Shown here one piece after another: positions 1 through 9,725 of a stretch of 64,000 nucleotides of DNA. Position numbers and translations under genes: made by a program. Source of the stretch: Phyto melanocephala (Eukaryota; Arthropoda; Insecta; Diptera; Rhinophoridae); contig OW799236.1 of the NCBI GenBank assembly GCA_941918925.1, positions 15,847,474 to 15,911,473 of the forward strand, given 5' to 3'. The notes beneath the pieces were generated by a model. The model was not told where the DNA came from, did no database searches, and was given only the letters and a program-made list of their open reading frames with translations. The first letter of the stretch is position 1, and every line of letters starts with the position of its first letter.

Positions 1-599
1 AATTTTACTTTTACAAACTGACTGCTGACTGCTTGCAGCATCAGATATTTCTGTCAACGGCTGATGTCACATGTTTTGACAGAAGAAAATAAAGCGCGCT
101 CTAATTGAAATTTTGTCAGATGTCTCAACACGTGTTTTTTACAGAAGTACTATTTTAAAGGTAACACACGACATGTTCGTATTTAGCAGTGTGGACTTTG
201 ACAAGTCAGATGTAAAAAAACACGCCGTGTATTAGATGATTAAGTAAATCAATTCGTGTTACATGGAAATAAGCGGTATTTAAGCAGCAACTGTAAAAGA
301 ATAAAAGTGAAAGATAGTAAATATTGGTCTTCGATTTGACGAAACAATTTTCTCTATAGGATTGTGCACATCTGCCAAATATTTCACGAAATATACATTT
401 ACATCTAATAATTTCTGCCCTAAAAGTTAGTTTAGATTAAATTGTCATGTTGTGCGCTCTAAATGAATTAAAATTTGTCTGCTATAACTATAATTCTAAA
501 CTCATAATATTTTGACTAAGTCAAGAACCAAGTCCTTTTAGTGTAACTTTTTAGAGATTTCTAATTTAAATTCTTTTAGATATTGCAGGTTCAGCAAAT
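1..599. other. AT-rich stretch without recognisable gene
   Basis: No reading frame, RNA gene or repeat could be recognised here. The sequence is A+T-rich with scattered short poly-T and poly-A runs. Confidence 0.5.
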
Positions 600-895
600 T
601 GTCTACGTTAAAGTTTTGTGTAAAATAAATACGACCAAGTGCTGGGCATTCACTAATGTAGTGTCATTCTCTTCTGCTCTCATGCTCTACAAGTCGTTTT
701 GCTTGACAATCCCATGCGAGTTAAATGAGTTCTCAACTCTGTGTGACCTGTCATTGCACTGGCTAAACTTTTTAAAGTTGGCCTACTCAATTTTTGGAAT
801 AGCCTTAGATTTCTCAAGATTTTGGTCATTCTATATTATATTTCTTAACTTGCTGATGGCAGTATTTCGCCATGTCCTGCATGTTCTTCCATGGA
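600..895 (-). pseudogene. Decayed 3' end of a non-LTR retrotransposon (RNase H tail / zinc-knuckle-like region)
   Basis: Read on the minus strand, the stretch translates in pieces to a signature seen at the C-terminus of I/LOA-type non-LTR ORF2 proteins: an AMTGHTELRTHLTRMG-like segment, then a Cys-rich stretch (TTCRA), and after a frame change HYISECPALGR. The same layout (TGH, then L, MG, CxxC, H, CPAL) occurs near the end of the intact ORF2 at 4938-8528. Stops and at least one frameshift make it a pseudogene. The upstream catalytic parts are absent. The plus-strand frame over this region (111 codons) is a shadow of it. The family assignment (I/LOA-like) is an inference from this short motif. 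Confidence 0.6.
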
Positions 896-919
896 CTAAG
901 CTTCAAGTTCATTTTTGAA

Positions 920-2440
920 CCTTTGAAAGGGTTTTACATTTTGTTAGGTGATGGTGTTTGGAAATGATCCTCTTTTTTTGAAAATTTTCGTCGCTTTCAT
1001 TTCCGATTATACCATGATGGTGTTGTATCTATATTACATCTAGACGTTTACAATTAACATGCGAGTTTTTCCTACATTTGCTTTGCAGGACATTCGGATA
1101 TTAAATTTTTTTGTCTTTTCTGCCCTTATAAATAAATATGTTTTTTAATTACAAATTGATTCACTTTAAACAAATTCAATAACAATCTAATGTTACATAA
1201 TATTAAAATAAAATAGTGGGCAAATATTTACCAAACATGAATGCAGCTTAAGACTAATATTTTATTGGTTTTCTTGAATTCTATTATGCAAATCTTAAAT
1301 TAATATATTTGGTTTTATGGATTAAAATGAGTTTACTTATGTATGTTTCTTCAAAGCCAATAATTTATACACAGAAGTGGTGGTTTTTTCCTGCTAAAGT
1401 ATGCAGATTTCCATTTAAAAATTTGTTTCAATAAATATGATAAATTTTCTTTCCAATTATTTTTTTATATTCGCCGAACTTTGAAAGAAGTTACTTAAAA
1501 GCATTTATACCTCTTCCAAAAAAGCTAATCAAATATCAAACCCTTTTTCCAATATAAATCTCTAAAGCGTATGTGCATATGTATAATAAGCATAGTTACC
1601 AAATAATGTTACCGATCCCACAGGGAAAATCAGGATGCATTTTGGATATAAACTGCATATGGAAATGGATGTATGTACATACGTAACAACTGGCAAAACA
1701 AATACTGATACAAATTACAAATAGTATTGCAATAGCTAAATCTAGTGTGTAAGAATATGTGTCACTTTACTAATTTCTTGCTAATATAAACTAGTTTTCT
1801 GTATACACAGGCATATTATATCATATACACACTCGTACTAACTCCTGTGGGTAAAATACACTGTTACACACTAAGATAAGCTAATATGTATGGTATGACT
1901 TTCTTTTGCCTGCATTAGCATGCACTGCCTTCTGTTTATCTTTGCATTAGTTTTACACAGAGATTTTATTATGCTTATGTGTATGCCTGAATCTGTACTT
2001 ATGTATGTACATACATACAAATGTATGTGTTTGTTAGTCTCATTGCAATCATATTCACAACAATAATAATCATAATCTCAAGCCAAAATGTTGACTCAAA
2101 ATGTATATTGTATGAATGTATGTATGTATGCTTGTTGAGCGCTAGCTTATAAATATAAAGACATAAGCAAAACGTCGAAAAGTTTATGTTGAATGATTTT
2201 CTAAAAAACTAAACACATTGACAGTAACGTGTAATTAAAAAGTAGTTAATATTTTTGGCTAACGATATCTTGTTAATTAATTGGTTAGTCGATTTCAGTT
2301 AACGCTCATATTCTACAACCGGTTTTAATAAAGAATGTAGCATTTGCAAGGAAATTTCCTGCAGATGTGCAGGATGTAGATCCTAGTAAAATATAATCAT
2401 TTCAAATTGCTATAACAAATAACATAAATACCAAAATTAA
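920..2440. other. AT-rich non-coding stretch
   Basis: No gene was seen. It contains short ATGT/ATAC microsatellite-like runs (around 1670-1680, 2000-2030 and 2110-2130) of the type common in fly intergenic DNA, and nothing else that can be assigned. Confidence 0.5.
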
Positions 2441-3327
2441 CAAGTAAGAGTACTAGATTTGGCTGTGCCGAATTTTTTATAACCCCCACCAATTTGATGT
2501 AATTTTATAATACAACATTTATTATTTATTTATTTGTTATTAACTGTATAATCTTTTCATACTAAAATATGTATCACTCTCTTTTTATAATTTCGACATG
2601 ATAGAAAAATATTTTCGTAAATTTATTCTTTCAATGAAAGTGGGCTTTAAAGTAGGTGTGTCATTATAGTTGTTGTTAATAAATACAACTCAGATGTTTC
2701 AATATAGTTTTTTTTTTCTTCCAAAATCTTCATTCATAGAGAAAATATATGAATTTGAGATAAAGCGTTGTATGGGAGGTGGGCGTGTCACCTTTATTTT
2801 CTGGAATAACAATGACATTGACTAGAAAGCAACATGTGCGAAATTTCATCATCATACCTCTAATTTTGTCGGTTTTATGAGCTTTTAAATTTCATTAACA
2901 GTAGACTGCATGAAAAGCGGGCGTTATAGTAGGCGTGCCGAAGTAGTTTCTGCTTATAAATTCAACTCAGATATTTTAATATAGAGTCCTTTATTCTTCC
3001 AAAATCTTTATTCGTAGAGAATTATAAAAATTTGAGGGAAAGTGTTATATGGGAGATGGCTGTAAAAGTGGGCGGGTCACATTTATTTTCCGTCAGTAAA
3101 AAGCCTTTGACCAAAAAGCGATGTTTGCAAAATTTCAGAACCATACATCTAATTTTGTCAGTTTTATTAGGTTTTAAATTTTAAAAAGACCGAAAAATAT
3201 ACTGTGCGATAAAAATTTTCGTAGATTTTGTTCTATAACACCATTCCTAATTAATAGATTAAGGCAGTTAAGGGTAGGATATTTTTTTTTACTCTGGAAA
3301 TATATATTCGAAGTTTCATGGCTATAC
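2441..3327 (-). repeat. A-type dispersed repeat, copy A1, part 1 (interrupted by the LOA-like element)
   Basis: Starts with CAAGTAAGAG followed by a terminal hairpin (TTGGCTGTGCCGAA) and TATAACCC, then about 290-bp internal units carrying AAGTGGGCG, AGGCGTGTC and GGAGGTGGGCGTGTCACC. The same architecture recurs at 16062, 33632, 38092 and 41111. The terminal hairpin, TATACCC hairpin at the other end, internal tandem units and GTCC runs resemble the INE-1/DINE (Helentron-associated) repeats of flies; that link is an inference. The repeat continues at 8677 after the retrotransposon. It lacks the mariner derivative found inside A4 and A5 and so serves as their empty site (near 2588). Confidence 0.75.
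3315..3327. repeat. Target-site duplication, left copy (13 bp)
   Basis: TTCATGGCTATAC is found immediately before the retrotransposon and again, identical, at 8664-8676 immediately after it. Sibling repeats at about 42670 and 43110 show the uninterrupted host sequence across this point. Confidence 0.9.
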
Positions 3328-3488
3328 CCACCACCTGGATAACGATCTTGCCGAGATGTGGTGGCTTAAGTGACAGCTGTGGTACCTTTCTCAGGGGCTG
3401 ATTTTTAGTAGACGAGATACTTGTATCTCGCTACTCGAAGTCGGTCAATGAGGCATGTGCTAAAAGCGGTCATAACAAAAGGTTATCC
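3328..3488 (+). ncRNA. Candidate HDV-like self-cleaving ribozyme at the 5' end of the retrotransposon
   Basis: The first seven bases of the element (3328-3334, CCACCAC) pair perfectly with 3358-3364 (P1). GGATAAC at 3337-3343 pairs perfectly with GTTATCC at 3482-3488 (P2). ATCT 3345-3348 pairs with AGAT 3354-3357 around a 5-nt loop (P3). GTGACAGC 3370-3377 pairs with GCGGTCAT 3466-3473 with one mismatch (P4), which is capped by a strong internal hairpin around 3407-3437. The P4-P2 junction (AACAAAAG) holds a cytosine at 3476 in the position of the catalytic C. This nested double pseudoknot has the HDV order, and cleavage would fall exactly at the element boundary. The P1.1 pairing is weak, and position 1 is C instead of the usual G. 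HDV-like ribozymes are known at the 5' ends of several non-LTR elements. Confidence 0.65.
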
Positions 3489-3649
3489 AATCCCATCCTA
3501 TTCTCCCTTTTCCTTAACCTCCTCTTACTCCTCCTCCCTCTCCCCCACTTGTAAGGTTAAGGTGGTAGGAAGCGGTGCCGAGAACCTGAATGGCTAGTTA
3601 GTGGATAAAGAGGACTAGTCGTTAACAGCTCCCCTCCGGTGCCTATGAC

Positions 3650-4933
3650 ATGGGCCGGTTGTATTACTCGTCCAGTCCACGTACGCCATCACTGTGTGGA
3701 TGGTCCATCCCCTTACGTGCTCACTCGTGGGACCAAAATATTAATGAAACAGAAAATGAAAAGAAAAACACACAGAAACTGAAAAAAATTAAATCGGATG
3801 AGTTGGGTATCTCATCTGAAGACGACCTTCTGGCCTCTAGCCAAGAGACGTTGGTCGACTTATTAGGCAGAGAGGGAGCCAGTCATAGCACCCTGCTGCC
3901 CTCCAATACCCCTTCTAATACCCTTCAACTCGACGTCAAGGCTGACGACAAATTGAAGAGGAGGAAACAAAGAAAGAGGAGTCAGAATGACATCCTCAAA
4001 GCTAAATACAATAAGGCGGTTTTTATTCTTGACAAGATAGCCAAGAACACCGCCAATGGTATTCCCCATGAACGCGACGAGGAAGATCGCGTCAAATACC
4101 AGGCTGTGGTAGATGAGTACCTTAAGTTTAAGGATTCCTTACCCAGCACATCAAAAGAGGCAACTACTGAGGTGAGGTCCAAGCGAAACCGATCTCAGAC
4201 AGAGGGAGGTTAATCGCCCAAAAGGAGAAAGGTCGCCGATAAAAAGACCACTCCGGGACTAGCCACGAACGCTACGTCGACATCTGCCAGGCGCCCCTTT
4301 AATGAAGTGGTAAAAGACCATCTCATTCTGGCCCTGGCAAACGAAAAGGATGGTGCCATCAGTCCTGTAGTAACAGAATGGGGTGCCATAGAGTCTAAAC
4401 TAGCAGAGCTCGTTATGGATTACGTGCTCACTAGTAAGACTGGACAGGCTCCCTGTTTTGACTCCGGTGAGATACACCGGGGCTACAGGGTAATCAAGTG
4501 CTTGGACGGGTTCTCAAAGGACTTTCTCAGCAAGTGCATCGCTCAGATTAGCGGTGACTGGGAAGGCTTAAGTCTTAAGCTCATCCCTGCTGAAGAGATT
4601 CCAATGAGACCTCGGGCAAGGATTTGGTTACCAAAAATGAAGGCCGATGCTCAAAAGATGCTGGAGTGTCTGAAGATTCAGAACCCTAGTATCCCAATGG
4701 ATGATTGGTTGATCATCCGCACCGAGCAGGGTGATAAACACACTTGCCTCACCCTCGCCATCACCGAATCGGCAACAATGAAGCTCGAAAAGACGGGCTT
4801 CAAACTGTTTTTCGGTGTGCGGGAAGCAAAGGTGAAGGTATTCCGACCAACAGGTTCAGGTGAAGCGGATGTCGTTGAAGCCGCCAACGCTCTGCTGTCT
4901 GGGATGAACCTCTCGGAACCATCCAATAAATAA
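3650..4933 (+). pseudogene. Retrotransposon ORF1 protein, interrupted by one in-frame TAA
   Basis: A single reading frame runs from ATG 3650 to TAA 4931, broken only by TAA at 4211-4213 (codon 188). The frame continues without shift on the other side. The N-terminal part is acidic and then strongly basic (KRRKQRKRSQ near residues 104-113, again around the stop), as expected of an RNA-binding ORF1. The C-terminal ~200 residues, including a RARIWLP...QNPSIPMDDW segment, resemble the DUF4780-type domain of fly LOA-like ORF1 proteins; that recognition is from memory. No CCHC knuckles are present. The role inferred is nucleic-acid binding in the retrotransposition particle. The stop is probably a point mutation, but readthrough cannot be excluded from one copy. 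Confidence 0.8.
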
Positions 4934-4937
4934 CAGA

Positions 4938-7900
4938 ATGGCACTTAAAATAGTCCAAATTAATCTGCAGCACTCGAAATGCGCTACAGATAATCTTCGG
5001 ATGCTCTTAGCTGAGGAGGATCTGGACATTGGACTATTGCAGGAACCCTGGGTAGTCAACTCGGTGGTAAAAGGGTTCCCGTCCTCATTATACAAAGTAC
5101 TCTACGCAAAAGATTGTGGTAAGCCTAGGTCATGTCTTATTGCCAAAAGGAATATTAACATTTTTCTTTGTACGCAGCTTAGCTCAGCGGACCTTACAGT
5201 TGCAAGGGTCGAACTGCCAAACAGAGAAAGCTTCATAATTGCCTCGAGCTACATGGCGCATGAGAAGCCTGCTCCGCCAGTGGAAGTGAGTAATCTCCTA
5301 GCCTCAATCGGGGTATCTGACGATATAGTCCTGGGCTGCGATGCCAATGCAAGGCACACGATCTGGGGCAGCACTGAGATTAATGAACGTGGTGAGTATA
5401 CCCTTGATTTCATTAATACTAACAAGTTAAGTATATGTAACTCTGGTAACACCCCAACATTTATTTTTCCGAGTTCGGTTAATTACAATGGATGGGAGGA
5501 GGTACTGGACATTACACTCATGAATAGTAAGTCTAGGATATCAGTTGATAGGTGGAGGGTATCCAGTAAGAGGTCTTTTTCCGATCATAACTGGATTCTC
5601 TTCGAGATTAGACTTCGTGACGAGATTACGACACCGCTTTTTCGGAACCCAAGAAGAACTGATTGGTTTAAGTTCAATGGGGTCGTAAAGCGTAAATTGG
5701 GTAAACTGCCAGTTATCGAAGATTCGATAACTGGTCTTGAGGAAATGGAGAAGTGTTTCAGCAACGTTATGGTGAAAGCCTTCGAAATTTCCTGCCCTAT
5801 GACGAAGGTTAGGAAAACCTTCCCTCCATGGTGGAGCTCGGAGCTCTCTGGCCTTCGGAGGGAGGCACGTAGGGCCTTTAATAAATGTTATGAAAGCAAA
5901 TCGTGGCAGCCGTACCGCGATAAGCTGAAAGCTTATAAGAAGGCTATAGCGGCCGCAAAAAGAAGTTCATGGAGAGACTTCTGCGGGTCTATAGACAGCA
6001 CTAGGGACACAGCGCGACTTAGTAAGATTCTAGCCAGGGATCAGTCAACTCCGACCTATATAAAAAGGGAAGATGACTCCTGGTCTGAATCTTCGGCTGA
6101 ATCCCTTGATATCCTTATGAACACTCACTTTCCGGGATGCAGGGAGGTTGATACGGGAATCGTGAGTGCGGATAGGACCCATTCCGTGGTCGATGGGAAC
6201 ATATTTTCTTACGAGAGAATCTCGTGGGCGATTGATAGTTTCTCCCCATATAAATCACCTGGACCTGATGGAATTCTGCCACGTATGTTGCAGAGTGCCA
6301 AGGGATATGTTATTCCCTGGCTCCAGAGGATTTTCATGCTCTGCCTATCTCTAAATTATATTCCTGGGAATTGGAGAAGGGTCAGGGTCGTTTTTATTCC
6401 GAAGATCGGAAGGAGAAGTCATGATAGTGCAAAAGACTTTCGTCCGATTAGCCTTTCATCTTTTCAGCTTAAGACACTGGAACGACTCATCGACTCTCAT
6501 ATCAGGCAGCGACTGGAGGGAACGACGCGTTTGTCGGGCAGTCAGCATGCCTATCTTAAGGGACGCTCTACGGAGACGGCTCTACATGAGGTCGTGGGGA
6601 CTATAGAGAGGTCTCTCGAATTCGGGCAGTATACTATGGCAGCCTTCTTGGATATAGAAGGGGCCTTCAATAACGTAACCACCCTTGCGATTCAGCATGC
6701 CCTCACTGGTCTAGATGTTGAGGAGTACATCAGCAACTGGCTAGTGTCCATGCTGAGCACAAGGGTGGTTATTGCTAATCTTGGTAACACCACTATGTCA
6801 AGGCTAGTGGAGAGAGGTACACCTCAGGGCGGTGTGATCTCTCCACTGCTTTGGCTTATTGTTGTTAACAAGATTCTTATTGAACTGGACAATAGCTTAA
6901 TAAAGGTCGTGGCTTATGCGGACGATGTTGTGATACTGGTATCGGGACTGTTTCCGGACGTGATTAGTGATATCATGTCCGACGCCTTGAGATTACTAAG
7001 AAACTGGGCCACGGACAGCGGTCTAGTAGTAAATCCAAGCAAAACGGAACTGGTACTGTTCACAACAAAGACCAAGATTCCAAGCTTCAGACCACCGAGG
7101 TTGGGGAACTGCGAAATTCCCCTATCGGATAGGGCGAAATATCTGGGTATTATCCTGGACTCTAAATTGTCATGGAAGCTGAACGTCCAGCACAGGGTGA
7201 AGAAGGCTACGGTGGCCTACTACACGTGTCGTGGGTTGTTTGGTAGGAAATGGGGACTTACCCCCAACATGATTAAATGGATGTATACGGCCGTAGTACG
7301 TCCGATTCTCACTTATGGATCTCTGGTATGGTGGACTGCAACAGGGCGTAAGTATGTTGTGGACCAGTTGTATAGAGTACAGAGATCGGCGTGCATTGGG
7401 ATAACGGGAGCGATGCGAACTAGTCCTTCGGAGGCGCTGAACACTATGTTGCATCTCGTTCCCATAGATATTCATATATTGGCCACATCCGCAAGTAGTG
7501 CGGTGAGGCTTAATGCGACTGGATGTTGGAGGTCGAGGACGTATGGCCATGCGAGTATATTGGCCACGCTGCCTTCGAGCGTGAATCAACCCTCTGACTA
7601 CATTACGCCCTACATGGATTTTGATGGGGCGTTCAGGGTTCTTATTCCCTCCAGGAGAGAGTGGAATGGGGGTCGCCTTTTGGGGAGTTTTGACACCAGG
7701 ATCTATACTGACGGTTCGAGGATGGAATGTGGTGTTGGATCTGGTGTCTTCTCTGATGGACCGGAGATTGAACTCTCCTTCCGTCTTCCGGATGATTGCA
7801 GCGTTTTTCAGGCGGAAGTACTCGCTATCAGGGAAGCATGTAGGATACTGAATGACGGGAATATCCACGGGAGCATTGGTATATTTGTCGACAGTCAGGC

Positions 7901-8528
7901 GGCACTCTTGTCACTCAGGTCATACATTATTACGTCTAAATTAGTTGGCCAATGTAGAAAGGAACTGTCAAGGCTTCGTCAGCGGGCTGACGTTACTCTA
8001 GTTTGGATTCCTGCGCATAAGGGCCACTATGGTAACGAGCGTGCTGATGAGCTAGCCAGGGGAGGATCTGCTCTGGATATCTCTAATGCAATTGCAGTTG
8101 CAATCCCGTTGGGGACTATTAAGAGCAGAATCTCCAGACACTTTCTCCGGAAGGCTGATAACAGGTGGCGTGGGCTGAGCACGTGTAAGGTGGCACGGCT
8201 TACGTGGCCCTCTTTTGATGCACGACGTACATTGCAACTTACCAGTCGGAGTCGGAGGGACATATCGAGGTTGCTGGCAGTATTGACGGGTCACTGGATG
8301 TTAGGCAAACATGCAAGTCGGCTCGGACTCCCATCGAACGACCATTGTCGCAGTTGTCTGGATAGAGAGAAGGAGGAATCGGTTTTCCACTTTCTCTGCG
8401 AATGTCCTGCACTGGCGGCTAAGAGACACAGATTTCTGGGCGAACATATACTAGATGGCCTCTCTGCGATATCTGAAGTTGGACTGAATTATCTACTGAG
8501 ATATCTCAGGTCCACGGGGTGGATCTAG
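4938..8528 (+). CDS. Retrotransposon ORF2 polyprotein: AP-like endonuclease, reverse transcriptase, RNase H
   Basis: Intact 1196-codon frame. Residues 1-225 form an AP-type endonuclease: N9, E36 in LLQEPW, D135 and N137 in CDANA, and SDH at 215-217. Reverse transcriptase follows (about 430-740) with the catalytic YADD at 660-663, then the thumb-like RPILTYGSLVWW segment. RNase H spans about 915-1045, with D925 (YTDGS), E960, D985 (FVDSQAA) and D1037 (ERADELA), so all four acidic residues are present. A Cys/His-rich tail containing CRSC and CECPAL closes the protein. These functions would nick the target and prime cDNA synthesis on it. The ATG lies only 4 nt after the ORF1 stop, which suggests termination-reinitiation. 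Antisense frames over it are shadows. Confidence 0.95.
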   Translation: MALKIVQINLQHSKCATDNLRMLLAEEDLDIGLLQEPWVVNSVVKGFPSSLYKVLYAKDCGKPRSCLIAKRNINIFLCTQLSSADLTVARVELPNRESFIIASSYMAHEKPAPPVEVSNLLASIGVSDDIVLGCDANARHTIWGSTEINERGEYTLDFINTNKLSICNSGNTPTFIFPSSVNYNGWEEVLDITLMNSKSRISVDRWRVSSKRSFSDHNWILFEIRLRDEITTPLFRNPRRTDWFKFNGVVKRKLGKLPVIEDSITGLEEMEKCFSNVMVKAFEISCPMTKVRKTFPPWWSSELSGLRREARRAFNKCYESKSWQPYRDKLKAYKKAIAAAKRSSWRDFCGSIDSTRDTARLSKILARDQSTPTYIKREDDSWSESSAESLDILMNTHFPGCREVDTGIVSADRTHSVVDGNIFSYERISWAIDSFSPYKSPGPDGILPRMLQSAKGYVIPWLQRIFMLCLSLNYIPGNWRRVRVVFIPKIGRRSHDSAKDFRPISLSSFQLKTLERLIDSHIRQRLEGTTRLSGSQHAYLKGRSTETALHEVVGTIERSLEFGQYTMAAFLDIEGAFNNVTTLAIQHALTGLDVEEYISNWLVSMLSTRVVIANLGNTTMSRLVERGTPQGGVISPLLWLIVVNKILIELDNSLIKVVAYADDVVILVSGLFPDVISDIMSDALRLLRNWATDSGLVVNPSKTELVLFTTKTKIPSFRPPRLGNCEIPLSDRAKYLGIILDSKLSWKLNVQHRVKKATVAYYTCRGLFGRKWGLTPNMIKWMYTAVVRPILTYGSLVWWTATGRKYVVDQLYRVQRSACIGITGAMRTSPSEALNTMLHLVPIDIHILATSASSAVRLNATGCWRSRTYGHASILATLPSSVNQPSDYITPYMDFDGAFRVLIPSRREWNGGRLLGSFDTRIYTDGSRMECGVGSGVFSDGPEIELSFRLPDDCSVFQAEVLAIREACRILNDGNIHGSIGIFVDSQAALLSLRSYIITSKLVGQCRKELSRLRQRADVTLVWIPAHKGHYGNERADELARGGSALDISNAIAVAIPLGTIKSRISRHFLRKADNRWRGLSTCKVARLTWPSFDARRTLQLTSRSRRDISRLLAVLTGHWMLGKHASRLGLPSNDHCRSCLDREKEESVFHFLCECPALAAKRHRFLGEHILDGLSAISEVGLNYLLRYLRSTGWI

Positions 8529-8663
8529 TACCCTTACTCTTGGTTTTTATTCTGAGATACACTAGAAGCTGACGAGTGATGTGGTCCTGTCAAAACGGAG
8601 TCATACAGACTCTACTTGACTGTTGGCGTGCAGCGAACTACCACGATAACCAACCAACCAACC
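8529..8663 (+). other. 3' UTR and CCAA-repeat tail of the retrotransposon
   Basis: A 135-nt 3' UTR ends in ATAACCAACCAACCAACC (8646-8663), a short tandem repeat used in place of a poly(A) tail, directly followed by the right target-site duplication. Confidence 0.85.
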
Positions 8664-8676
8664 TTCATGGCTATAC
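8664..8676. repeat. Target-site duplication, right copy (13 bp)
   Basis: Identical to 3315-3327; the interrupted A-type repeat resumes directly after it. Confidence 0.9.
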
Positions 8677-9203
8677 GTTATGTGATTAGACACAATTGCT
8701 TTTTATTCGATGCTGGAAGGACACGGGTTTTTTGACCTTCTCCTGCATTACTAGCTATAACTCTGTTTCTTATATACCTATTTAGCTTATTTTCAATACC
8801 AAACAAACCTTGTGTATTAAAAATTTTTTGGCAAAACTTCATCCCCATGCTTTCAGTAGACGGACAGATGGACGGACATTGCTAGATCGTCAGAAAAAGA
8901 AAACATGTTTTTTTTACCTTTTCTTGCACTTATAGCTCTCTTCCTAGTATTTCAATACTAAACAAACCTTGTGTATGAGAAATATTCTGGCAAATTTTGA
9001 GCCCCTAGCTTTTTTGGTTCGAGCTCTATCGTTCTTTCAACAGATGGACAGACGGACAGACAGACAGACGGACAACATAAAATGAAACCCCGATTCAGAA
9101 TATTTATACTTTTTGTGGTCTTAAATCGATATTACGATGTGTTACAAACGGAATGACAAAATAAATATATCCGCACAATTTTTTTGTTGGCGGACATAAA
9201 AAG
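8677..9203 (-). repeat. A-type dispersed repeat, copy A1, part 2
   Basis: Continues the repeat broken by the LOA-like element. It matches A5 (43140-43485): ATTCGATG...GGACACGG, TATAACTCT..CTTCCTA, TACTAAACAAACCTTGTGTA, GACGGACAGACAGACAG, TGTTACAAACGGAATGACAA, and ends near TTGGCGGACATAAAAAG. Confidence 0.75.
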
Positions 9204-9213
9204 CAAAGAAATA

Positions 9214-9374
9214 ACTGCCTGTTCAACGATGTCGAAAGAAAACACAAGCGAACTTTCATTCGTACAAATACGTTGAAAACAAAAACAAATTTTTAGTTTT
9301 TGTTGTTGTTTTCAATATATTTGTACGAATGAAAGTTCGCTTGTGTTTTCTTTCGACATCGTTGAACAGGCAGT
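9214..9374. repeat. Foldback element with a perfect 57-bp inverted repeat
   Basis: The first 57 bases (from ACTGCCTGTTCAACGATGTC to TCATTCGTACAAATA) are the exact reverse complement of the last 57. Pairing continues with few mismatches to a short central loop, giving a hairpin of about 70 bp. A second, right-truncated copy lies at 52024-52135, so this is a mobile foldback or MITE family and not a unique palindrome. Transcription in either direction would give a long double-stranded RNA. Confidence 0.85.
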
Positions 9375-9725
9375 AAGTTTAATACAAATTTTCTTTGTTC
9401 TTTATGTGTATAATTAAAAATTTAATTTAATAGATGTTTTATTGTTTTATTTTTTTTTTCTTTTTTAAACGTGGTGTTCAAAGTTTATAGAATTTGCCTT
9501 TAAACTAGGATTTGTTCTACTACATAGCGATTTTTATACCCACCAGCATTTATACTAAGGAAATGGTAGATATTAGCCGATTTACGCCATATGTACGTTT
9601 ACGCTACAGTATTTCTATCTTTAAAAATTTTTTGTTTCTATTTTTACCTAAATATTTTTTTTATTGTAGTGTTATTGCCTTGTGACAGCGCTGGCTGTAC
9701 ATAATTTAATGTATAGAGCCGTATA

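Larger units (their letters stand above)
3328..8663 (+). mobile_element. Full-length LOA-clade-like non-LTR retrotransposon (5.3 kb)
   Basis: A complete element bounded by a perfect 13-bp target-site duplication. In order it carries a 5' leader with a ribozyme-like fold, ORF1 (one in-frame stop), ORF2 (endonuclease, reverse transcriptase, RNase H) and a short 3' UTR ending in CCAA repeats instead of poly(A). An RNase H domain on ORF2, an ORF1 without CCHC knuckles and a simple-repeat tail fit the LOA clade (Loa, Bilbo, Baggins); the clade call is from memory of these families. The element is much richer in G+C than its surroundings. It inserted in an A-type repeat, leaving both halves intact. 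The long open ORF2 and perfect duplication suggest a recent insertion. Confidence 0.92.

Noticed and set aside
7170..7868. 232-codon minus-strand open frame
   Set aside because: Lies wholly inside the retrotransposon ORF2 on the opposite strand; an open shadow of a G+C-richer coding region.
8880..9062. GGAC/GTCC runs considered as CRISPR-like or satellite arrays
   Set aside because: They are short 4-nt runs that belong to the A- and B-type repeats and recur with each copy; no spacer structure.
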